Position numbers and translations under genes: made by a program. DNA of 36,608 nt from Methanobacteriota archaeon (lineage in GTDB: Archaea; Thermoplasmatota; Poseidoniia; Poseidoniales; SP79). Shown here piece after piece: positions 26,418 through 33,953 of the stretch (positions are counted from its first letter, which is position 1; each line of letters opens with the position of its first letter). The notes beneath the pieces were generated by a model. It had not been told where the DNA came from. It ran no database searches and saw only the letters and a list, made by a program, of their open reading frames with translations. The stretch spans positions 9,081 through 45,688 of the forward strand of contig PAZI01000040.1 of NCBI GenBank assembly GCA_002715545.1. The letters are read 5' to 3'.

Positions 26418-27209
26418 ATGTCCCTGCTTCGGCACACAGTGTCCGATACCTGTGAAATTCATCAGGCTGAGCTCGGTTCATGGCAGAATCTGAATCATCT
26501 CATCGTCTGTCGCCGTACAGGTTCATGTGTTATTGTCGACCCTTTTGACGGGGAATACTGGGATGCGGTTGTCGAGGAATTAGAGTTTGATTTACAAGGT
26601 ATCTGGCTGACTCATACACATTGGGATCACGTTTGTGGAGTCGATCGCCTTCAAGAGAAAAGACCTGGCTTGCCTGTCCGTTTTCACATTGATGAAAGAA
26701 AGAGGGGGTGGACAAGAGACGGAGAACATGCATGGAATCATGATGTGAAACGTTCGGTAGTAGAAAGCGTGGGAGATCTTGAAATTGAAATTCATGTCAC
26801 ACCCGGGCACACTCCAGGCCATCTCACATTCACTGGTTCTGGATTCATCATCTCTGGGGACTGCCTATTTCTCGGGCGTTGTGGGCGAACCGATCTTTTC
26901 GGGGGGGATTTGGATGCCATGTGGAGAAGTATCCAGTATCTGAAGAACATCCTTGGGAATTGTGATGAGGAAGCATTGGTCTTTCCAGGACACCGGTATG
27001 AGACCAGTGATGGGAACACGCCGACGGTTTCTTCGGTTCGTGAGGTTCTGAAAAATAACCCCGTCTTCCTAGCCAAGAATCACGAGGAATTCGCAGCCCT
27101 GCCCTTCCTTGCCTTCGACGACGACCTATCCACTCAAGCAAGGCGACAGCGTGCCAAGGAAGATGCTCAGAGCATGGACTCATCCAACAACGGCTCGGTT
27201 GAACGCTGA
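26418..27209 (+). CDS. Metallo-beta-lactamase-fold hydrolase, glyoxalase II / persulfide dioxygenase-like
   Basis: 263 residues from ATG. The metal-binding THTHWDH is at 65-71 (His66, His68, Asp70, His71), with PGHTPGH at 129-135 (His131), SGDCLF with Asp148, and FPGH at 189-192 (His192). The CGRTDLFGGD block at 155-164 and the terminal TVSSVREVLKNNP are shared with glyoxalase II and ETHE1-type persulfide dioxygenases. Either a thioesterase (hydroxyacylglutathione-like) or a sulfur-oxidising mononuclear iron enzyme is possible; glutathione is not expected in most archaea. It is probably cytoplasmic, as no signal is seen. The last 43 bp overlap the 3' end of the convergent esterase gene. Confidence 0.85.
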   Translation: MSLLRHTVSDTCEIHQAELGSWQNLNHLIVCRRTGSCVIVDPFDGEYWDAVVEELEFDLQGIWLTHTHWDHVCGVDRLQEKRPGLPVRFHIDERKRGWTRDGEHAWNHDVKRSVVESVGDLEIEIHVTPGHTPGHLTFTGSGFIISGDCLFLGRCGRTDLFGGDLDAMWRSIQYLKNILGNCDEEALVFPGHRYETSDGNTPTVSSVREVLKNNPVFLAKNHEEFAALPFLAFDDDLSTQARRQRAKEDAQSMDSSNNGSVER

Positions 27210-30082
27210 CCTTGATGCTCGAGAGATGACCAGGATTCTTCTGGGTACATCTCCTGCCATGTTGATTCATCCTCTTTCTTACCATCATCCGGAGAACTAG
27301 GCGCCACAAGAAGAATCAGAATGATGGACAGCAGTGATAGGACTGCGATAGTGATGACCAATCCAGATGACGTCACCCTCCCTGACTGTCCCTCAATATC
27401 GGCGCCAAGACCGACATCAGAACTGGGGCATGACTCATTGATGAATGTCGCATCTGTCGGGCACATGTCTTCACTATCTGCAGTTCCATCACCATCTCTG
27501 TCAGGACATCCCTGGCCCAATGTATCTGTAGCGGTTCCGTATTCCAAGGGGCAACGGTCATACATGTAATTGATGAACTCACTATTGTCGCCAAATCCGT
27601 CACCGTCACTATCCTTCCATTGCGTGGGTTCCAGAGGATACAGATCGGGTTTCACTGCATCTCTAACGAATTCACCTATTCGTTCGGGTCCACGATGAAC
27701 GCTCCATGTAGGGTCACGATAGTTGTCACCCCACCCATCACCATCGGCGTCTGACCATTGTGTCCGCTCATTTGGAAAGGCATCACTGTTATCGCCATAC
27801 CCATCGCCATCTGAATCAAACCATTCAGTCGGATCTTCCGGGAACATATCGGTGGTAGGAAATCCAAGATTATCGCCATACCCATCACCATCCACGTCAC
27901 TCCATTGAGTACCTTCGAACGGGAATGCATCGCCTGATTGGGTGGGTCGTAGACCAGTGTCATTATCGACCTCAAACCAGTAATTATCTCCTCGGCCATC
28001 ACCGTCAGTATCGCGCCATTGTGTCGGCTCGTAAGGGAAATGATCGTTCATGTCAGCGAAGCCATCTCCATCCTGATCTGGACAACCTTCGGGGTAGATC
28101 GAAAGACCGGTTTCGAATGGGCATGAATCAAGATTATCTCCATAGACATCATCATCACTATTCAACCATTCAGAACGATTGTCAGGAAATGCGTCACTGT
28201 TATCGCCATACCCATCGCCATCCATATCGTTCCATTCATGGGAATCATGAGGGAATGTATCACCATTGTCACCATACCCATCACCATCTGTATCATTCCA
28301 CTCATCAGGGTTCAGTGGGAAGGCATCTGAACCATCCATAGCACCATCACCATCGCTATCGGGAACCAATGGATCGGTACCTGCGCTCTCCTCATCGGTG
28401 TTACTGAATTGGTCACCGTCAATGTCATCATCCTCATGATCATGACAACCGTCCTTGTCAAGGTCTGAATCATGGATTCCAATCATTCCGAGTGGACAAT
28501 TGTCAGCCTCATCCCCAATGCCGTCTCCATCATCATCCTGGTCGATGCCATCGGAACATCCGTCACCATCATGATCATGCTCGCCATGATCATCTGGACA
28601 AGGGTCAATGTCATCGGTAAGTCCGTCACCATCAGTATCTCGTTGGTATGCAGCACAACCTGCGCCATCCACAGGCTCGTTCGGTGATGTCTGGAGGCAA
28701 TCATCTACCCCGTTCGCCACACCATCTCCATCCTCATCCCGCTGTTCCCAAGAACATCCAGTGCTGTCAGCTGGAGTTTTTTCGGCGGTCCACGAACAGG
28801 CGTCGACATTATCGATGATACCATCTCCATCCGTATCATTGGTTCCAATGGTCCCAAGCGCATATGCAGCAATGAATGAATGCATAGTAGTAGTGGGGTG
28901 GGCTTTATCGAAGAAGAGATACTCGTCTGCATTGCTCGCTACAGGGTCACCCGAATTACAGATAGGAAGAGGTAAGATAGAACCGCTGCTCGTACATGCA
29001 GGATCTTGAACATTAGTCAGACCGAAGGCTTCCTTGTTAGCGACAATCTCATTGAAGATGGTCCATGCATCAATCAGATGAATCGTGATACCTAGCGAAG
29101 TTGAAAGATTGTTCATCTCATTCGCCAACAAGGCGTTGTATGTGATGACATCTTGAGCGAGTTGATTCTGTTGAGACTGACTGCGTGAAGTGCCTTCGGG
29201 AGTCATCTCAAGAGGAGGAAGGTTAGGGATGAGAAAGGTCTGACCACCGGCAAGGGCTAATGTACGAACGTGGCTCACCATGTTCGTTGTAATCACATTC
29301 GGATTTCCAGTCCCATAGAGGAAATCATTCCCTCCTGCCCAGAGAGCAATAGCAGCATTTGCAGGAATGGTGGATTGGACATTTCCAAGATAGTTGTTGA
29401 TCTGAGTACCTACATTTGGAAGTAAGACATAGGAGTACCCCTGACCTGTCTGCGAACCTCCAAAGGCCCGATTATCACCTTGTGACATTCCAGAACCAAT
29501 GCTAGTTGTCAGGCCTAAAGCGGAAGAGAACTCATCGACCCAGATTGGACCGTTTGAAAATCTTCCTTGCCAATATGGAGGTACATCTGGGACGCTGAGG
29601 ATGGAGTTGTAGGCATTACCCGCGTCGTTTAGCGAATCACCGAAAACGTACAAGTCCCCTACCTGTGACACCTTCACTTGTTGGAAGATAACGAATCGTA
29701 ATTGGGCATTGGCCAGTGTTTGATTCTGTGAGTCGGACACTTTGAGATCCAGTGTGTGGAATTGGCCGCCTGCATAGAATTTTTTCAATTCGATTGACAA
29801 TAACGTCGACGTACCTTGCGTCTGAAAAATGGATACACCAGAAAGTAGTTGGGGGTGGGATTCATCTGATAATGTCCAGACGACTCGAAGATTCTGAGAA
29901 ACCTGCGCTGTACTAATGGTGACTTGCACATGAGCTGTCTGATTGGACCAAACCAGATTATCAAGTAGGTCTATGCTGACGGTGGTCGTTCGACCATTCG
30001 TTGACGAATCCGCATGTCCGACAATCACGATGCTTGGAGAGATGAACAGCATCAGAACAAGAAGAGTGATTTTCATGGGCAT
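27167..30082 (-). CDS. Surface-anchored SGNH/GDSL esterase fused to tryptophan-type TSP3 repeats
   Basis: 971 residues from ATG at 30082 (a second ATG two codons on is possible). Signal peptide about 1-24; an Ig-like domain about 30-135; then an SGNH hydrolase of the GDSL lipase/phospholipase group at about 142-410. Block I is FGDSLNDAGN (Ser150 nucleophile), block II GDNRAFGGS, block III GGND (Asn252) and block V DKAHPT (Asp392, His395), so the catalytic set looks complete. WQGRFSNGPIWVDE is typical of thermolabile haemolysin/lecithinase-like GDSL enzymes. Residues about 415-900 are Asp-rich calcium-binding repeats with eight units of the form FP-x4-(Q/E)W-x-D-x-DGDGYGDN. A transmembrane helix at about 905-927 and a 44-residue cytoplasmic tail follow. 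It likely cleaves lipid or polymer esters at the cell surface. Confidence 0.85.
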   Translation of the reverse strand: MPMKITLLVLMLFISPSIVIVGHADSSTNGRTTTVSIDLLDNLVWSNQTAHVQVTISTAQVSQNLRVVWTLSDESHPQLLSGVSIFQTQGTSTLLSIELKKFYAGGQFHTLDLKVSDSQNQTLANAQLRFVIFQQVKVSQVGDLYVFGDSLNDAGNAYNSILSVPDVPPYWQGRFSNGPIWVDEFSSALGLTTSIGSGMSQGDNRAFGGSQTGQGYSYVLLPNVGTQINNYLGNVQSTIPANAAIALWAGGNDFLYGTGNPNVITTNMVSHVRTLALAGGQTFLIPNLPPLEMTPEGTSRSQSQQNQLAQDVITYNALLANEMNNLSTSLGITIHLIDAWTIFNEIVANKEAFGLTNVQDPACTSSGSILPLPICNSGDPVASNADEYLFFDKAHPTTTMHSFIAAYALGTIGTNDTDGDGIIDNVDACSWTAEKTPADSTGCSWEQRDEDGDGVANGVDDCLQTSPNEPVDGAGCAAYQRDTDGDGLTDDIDPCPDDHGEHDHDGDGCSDGIDQDDDGDGIGDEADNCPLGMIGIHDSDLDKDGCHDHEDDDIDGDQFSNTDEESAGTDPLVPDSDGDGAMDGSDAFPLNPDEWNDTDGDGYGDNGDTFPHDSHEWNDMDGDGYGDNSDAFPDNRSEWLNSDDDVYGDNLDSCPFETGLSIYPEGCPDQDGDGFADMNDHFPYEPTQWRDTDGDGRGDNYWFEVDNDTGLRPTQSGDAFPFEGTQWSDVDGDGYGDNLGFPTTDMFPEDPTEWFDSDGDGYGDNSDAFPNERTQWSDADGDGWGDNYRDPTWSVHRGPERIGEFVRDAVKPDLYPLEPTQWKDSDGDGFGDNSEFINYMYDRCPLEYGTATDTLGQGCPDRDGDGTADSEDMCPTDATFINESCPSSDVGLGADIEGQSGRVTSSGLVITIAVLSLLSIILILLVAPSSPDDGKKEDESTWQEMYPEESWSSLEHQGQRSTEPLLDESML
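27385..28840 (-). repeat. Coding repeats, tryptophan-type TSP3-like, 8 units plus classic units
   Basis: Eight units such as FPLNPDEWNDTDGDGYGDN and YPLEPTQWKDSDGDGFGDN occur after several classic DxDGDGxxDxxDxC units. These form the stalk of the esterase protein and are visible in DNA as recurring CCATCACCATC-like words. Confidence 0.8.
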
Positions 30083-30107
30083 AGTTCACTCTTCCTCGAC
30101 ATCTCGA

Positions 30108-33100
30108 TCAGGGGTTATCAAGATCGATCATCGAAGGCAATGATGAGATTGTCTCGGCTTTCTGCTGTTCCTCGAACTGCTGCCAAACGGGGCGGTCCGC
30201 GGGATCCTGCCATCCAAGTGCCTTCGCCTCTGCTATCTGTCCCGAGCGAAGATAATGTTCAATCCAGAGGTTCTTTCGCTCTTCTTCACCCACTTCATCT
30301 GCAGCTTCCGTGATCATCGCATCATCCCCAACTTGGGAGCCTGAGCGACCAAGACCTACAACAAGGAGGAAAACCAACAGAATCACAATCACTGTTGTAA
30401 CAAGAAGCCAAATTGAGACACCTCCAAGGGAAATTCCTCCTGCTTTGAGATCTTGATTCGCTGATTCGCTGACTACTGGACATATGGTGTCATGAATCTC
30501 AGGGTCTGTCGGGCATCCATCATTCTCATCAGCATAACCATCTCCATCAAGATCTGGACAGCCACGATAAAGCCGCTCGGTTGCATTACCCCATTCTTGG
30601 GGACACATGTCGTAATTGGGATAATCTGCCGAGATCAGACTGTTATCTCCGAACCCATCGACATCGAGGTCTTTCCATTGAGTGGGGTCAAGTGGGAATC
30701 GATCGGGTTGGAATGGATTTTCAATCAACTGTCCTGGCCACTCATTTTCATCCCAGAACTGCGTCCATTCGACAAGGCCGTAGTTATCTCCGAATCCATC
30801 ACCATCACTATCGAGCCATTGTGTTGGTTCCTTGGGAAAGGCATCCACGTTCGTGGCGCCTTCAATCCATTGACCTAGAATCTGATCTTCAAGTTCTGGT
30901 ATTGCAGCACCATCACATCGGTCACCAAAGATATCCTGCTGCTGCATGCGCGTCTCATTCATCAGAGGGTCACCCCAGTTGTCGCCCCAGCCATCGCCAT
31001 CGCAATCCATCCATTGTGTCGGATCATTAGGTAGAGCATCGGGGCGACCACTGCTGCCAGATGCAGGAGTCATCATGGTGTGACCTTCGTCAGGGTCTGA
31101 CCAGCCATCACCATCACTATCGTCACAACCAAGTCGGTCCTTGTGAGAGATCAGACCATTCCTGACGAGGGTCTCAGATGTGTTCGGGCATGCATCTTTG
31201 TACTGACGGGGCGCTGTGTCGTCCTCGGCATACCCATCACCATCAAGATCAATCGAGAGATCTCCATCCATCGGCCAAGGGTCGAGATTATCCGGTACAT
31301 TGTCGAAATCTGAATCTGCGCACCCTCGATTACCTTGGCTGGTCTGATAACCGGAAAGAATCGGGCAAATATCAGTATTCACGGCTCCAGGGACGTTCTG
31401 ACCGGGACATGTCAGGCCACTACAGTATCGGACAATTCCAAGGGCGGCCAAGGCGGCTGAATCGTAATTATCACCAAATCGGTCGCCATCGAAATCAGTC
31501 CATTGAGTCGGATCGTCGATGAAAGCATCACCCCTCTCGTAAGTCACCCCTGACTCGAAATCTACGATTCGAGTGTAATTATCACCATAGCCATCACCGT
31601 CGCTATCTTTCCACTGTGTTTCGTCATCGGGAAATGCATCATATTCAGTGCCGGAGAGATTATCTCCATAGCCATCACCATCTGAATCCTCCCATTGAGT
31701 AGGGTTATTCACAACCGCATCGGCCCCATCATCAATCGTCCATGTTTGGTCGCATTTGACGCAAGGATCCGACCAACCATCTCCGTCTGTGTCAATACAG
31801 CCTCGCCGGTCTTTAGAGGAATTACCCCATTGCCCTGGACAATCATCGGAATTGTTCCCAGTTACATTGTCACCATAACCGTCCTCATCAATGTCACGAT
31901 ATTGTGTGGAATCGTCAGGAATCTGGTCAGGGGGTAATTCGTTGTAATCATCCTGATCACCGTAACCATCCCGGTCGGCATCAGGACAGCCATAACGGCC
32001 TAGGCGCCACGAATCTCCCCACACATGAGGGCAGGCATCGGCCCGAAGCCGGGGGCTTGATGGAAGATCAGGATTATCCCCGTAGAGATCTCCATCACTG
32101 TCATTCCATTGGTCACGTATACGGGGTAGGGCATCAGATTGAGTGGCATCCGAGCGATACTCACCAGGCCAATCTACAGGCCTGTAGGAAGACCACGAAG
32201 CGTTGCCAAAGTTGTCGCCCCACCCATCATCATCTGTGTCATTCCACTGAGTGGGATTCATGATGAAGGCATCTCCCGCTTGTGAGGTGCATATCAACGA
32301 AACTGCATCCCACTCACATATTCGGTTGTCACCGAACCCATCGCTATCAGAATCTCTCCACTGAAGTAGATCATTCGGCAAGGCGTCTGCACCATCTGCG
32401 ATTGTCCAGTTGGAATCTGCATCGCTGTATTGATCACCATCCGTATCGGGGCAGCCATATCGATCCTGTATTGATTCGCCCCAGACAGTTGGACACGCGT
32501 CAGGCTCGAACCCAACGGGGTTGTCTCCATAGCCATCTTGATCGGCATCATTCCATTGCGTAGGAATAATCGGGAAGGCATCGACACGTCCATCTCCTTG
32601 ATCTGTCGTGTTCCAACCGTCCAGATCAGGATCGAGGTCAATCAACCAGAAGTACACGCCCTCATCATCTCTACCATTGACTGTCACAATCTCAGTACCC
32701 GTGGAGGACCATGACAGGCCATTGACCTGGCCACAATTATTACCTGAAGGACAACTGTCAAGCGTGTCCACTGCATTCCCTGTATCCGTCGCATAGATTC
32801 TGGATGAACCACCATCTTGCTGATAGTATGATATTGAATAGGCGATCAATCGACCATCTGGCGAGAAATCCGTTGAATAACAACTACTGGTATGGGTCTT
32901 CTCAGCCCATACTTTCGTCCAAATGACGTTAGTAGCACCAGTAGTGTGAATGACACTCGCCTTCGAGTTTGAACCACCCCATGCTTCACATATCGAGATG
33001 TAATTACCGTCTGGAGACCAGGCTAGATCATTGATGGTGCTGCTGGCAATACCATTCAAGCTCTTCTCAAGCTGCCAGGAAGCCGAGCTATTGGTCAGAT

Positions 33101-33878
33101 TCGTCGTGTAGATCCACATGTCATCATTACCACCAAAAGCAATTCTAGACCCATCTGGAGACCAAGCAACACTGTCAAATCGATCTTCACCACTGGGGTT
33201 GAACGACAATTCTTCGATGCCAGATGACGTATTGATGAGTTTGACTTCACCATTCGTCCCGCCATTCCCTGCACGCCCAACAGTAACTGCAATCATGCTT
33301 CCATCGGGACTGAAGGCAAGATTCCCAGGGAAGTCATTGTTTCCCACATCAACATCAATCGATGAATGTCGAACAGTCAGGTTGTCTGACCACCAGATCC
33401 ACAATTGGTCCCCCGCGCTGATGTCCGTGGTCGCAGCGACCATACTCCCATCATCACTCCAAGCCACTTGTGCGATGTCATTCGTCAACTGAGTAGAATG
33501 AGCGATAGTGTATGTCGAAGTGTTCCAAATCTGCACCCACCCATTCTCATCACCCGTGATTACAAACTGCCCATTTGGGCTGTGATCGACTGAGATGTAA
33601 TTGAAATTAGTCGAATGAGTCTGTCTCTGCTGGAAAGACACGCCAGAGATGGTCCACCTATCATTCCAATCACTTGTCCCGTCGCCGTCGCGATCTGGGC
33701 AACCAATCCGATCAACAGATCTGGTTCCAGCCGCCAATGGACAAACGTCAATGGCATCATCAAAACCATCTCCATCCGTGTCAACCGCACTTCCAAGTGG
33801 AAGGAAGAGGGAGACGAGGAGAAGGAGCGCGAAGGCGGTCGCCGAGGACCATCTGAACTCGGCGGCGCTCCGCGTCAT
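30108..33878 (-). CDS. Giant surface protein: WD40-like propeller plus 11 tryptophan-type TSP3 repeats, C-terminal anchor (paralogue 1)
   Basis: 1256 residues from ATG at 33878; a TTG three codons upstream is the alternative. After a signal peptide (about 1-32) comes one short calcium-binding unit (VDTDGDGFDDAIDVCPL). A WD40-like propeller at about 88-420 has repeated blades such as VAWSPDGSRIAFGGNDD, LAFSPDGSMIAVTV and TDFSPDGRLIAYSI. A long stalk at about 425-1130 has 11 units of the type PTQW-x-DSDGDGYGDN, with Cys pairs (CVKC, CPGQNVPGAVN). A transmembrane helix at about 1155-1177 precedes a 79-residue tail containing ERKNLWIEHYLRSGQIAEAK and LGWQDPADRPVWQQFEEQQ. No catalytic motif is seen; ligand binding or adhesion is likely. 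It lies 25 bp upstream of the esterase gene, so they probably share a transcript. Confidence 0.85.
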   Translation of the reverse strand: MTRSAAEFRWSSATAFALLLLVSLFLPLGSAVDTDGDGFDDAIDVCPLAAGTRSVDRIGCPDRDGDGTSDWNDRWTISGVSFQQRQTHSTNFNYISVDHSPNGQFVITGDENGWVQIWNTSTYTIAHSTQLTNDIAQVAWSDDGSMVAATTDISAGDQLWIWWSDNLTVRHSSIDVDVGNNDFPGNLAFSPDGSMIAVTVGRAGNGGTNGEVKLINTSSGIEELSFNPSGEDRFDSVAWSPDGSRIAFGGNDDMWIYTTNLTNSSASWQLEKSLNGIASSTINDLAWSPDGNYISICEAWGGSNSKASVIHTTGATNVIWTKVWAEKTHTSSCYSTDFSPDGRLIAYSISYYQQDGGSSRIYATDTGNAVDTLDSCPSGNNCGQVNGLSWSSTGTEIVTVNGRDDEGVYFWLIDLDPDLDGWNTTDQGDGRVDAFPIIPTQWNDADQDGYGDNPVGFEPDACPTVWGESIQDRYGCPDTDGDQYSDADSNWTIADGADALPNDLLQWRDSDSDGFGDNRICEWDAVSLICTSQAGDAFIMNPTQWNDTDDDGWGDNFGNASWSSYRPVDWPGEYRSDATQSDALPRIRDQWNDSDGDLYGDNPDLPSSPRLRADACPHVWGDSWRLGRYGCPDADRDGYGDQDDYNELPPDQIPDDSTQYRDIDEDGYGDNVTGNNSDDCPGQWGNSSKDRRGCIDTDGDGWSDPCVKCDQTWTIDDGADAVVNNPTQWEDSDGDGYGDNLSGTEYDAFPDDETQWKDSDGDGYGDNYTRIVDFESGVTYERGDAFIDDPTQWTDFDGDRFGDNYDSAALAALGIVRYCSGLTCPGQNVPGAVNTDICPILSGYQTSQGNRGCADSDFDNVPDNLDPWPMDGDLSIDLDGDGYAEDDTAPRQYKDACPNTSETLVRNGLISHKDRLGCDDSDGDGWSDPDEGHTMMTPASGSSGRPDALPNDPTQWMDCDGDGWGDNWGDPLMNETRMQQQDIFGDRCDGAAIPELEDQILGQWIEGATNVDAFPKEPTQWLDSDGDGFGDNYGLVEWTQFWDENEWPGQLIENPFQPDRFPLDPTQWKDLDVDGFGDNSLISADYPNYDMCPQEWGNATERLYRGCPDLDGDGYADENDGCPTDPEIHDTICPVVSESANQDLKAGGISLGGVSIWLLVTTVIVILLVFLLVVGLGRSGSQVGDDAMITEAADEVGEEERKNLWIEHYLRSGQIAEAKALGWQDPADRPVWQQFEEQQKAETISSLPSMIDLDNP
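30480..32650 (-). repeat. Coding repeat array, 11 tryptophan-type TSP3-like units (paralogue 1)
   Basis: Eleven units, from IIPTQWNDADQDGYGDN to FPLDPTQWKDLDVDGFGDN, are spaced irregularly at about 30-90 residues. Each pairs in order with a unit in paralogue 2. Confidence 0.85.
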
Positions 33879-33953
33879 AGATGCCAAGGCACTCGTTGGG
33901 CTAAGGTATTGTGGTCATTCTGCATCATGCTCATGCATGCTGGTGAAGTTCAA

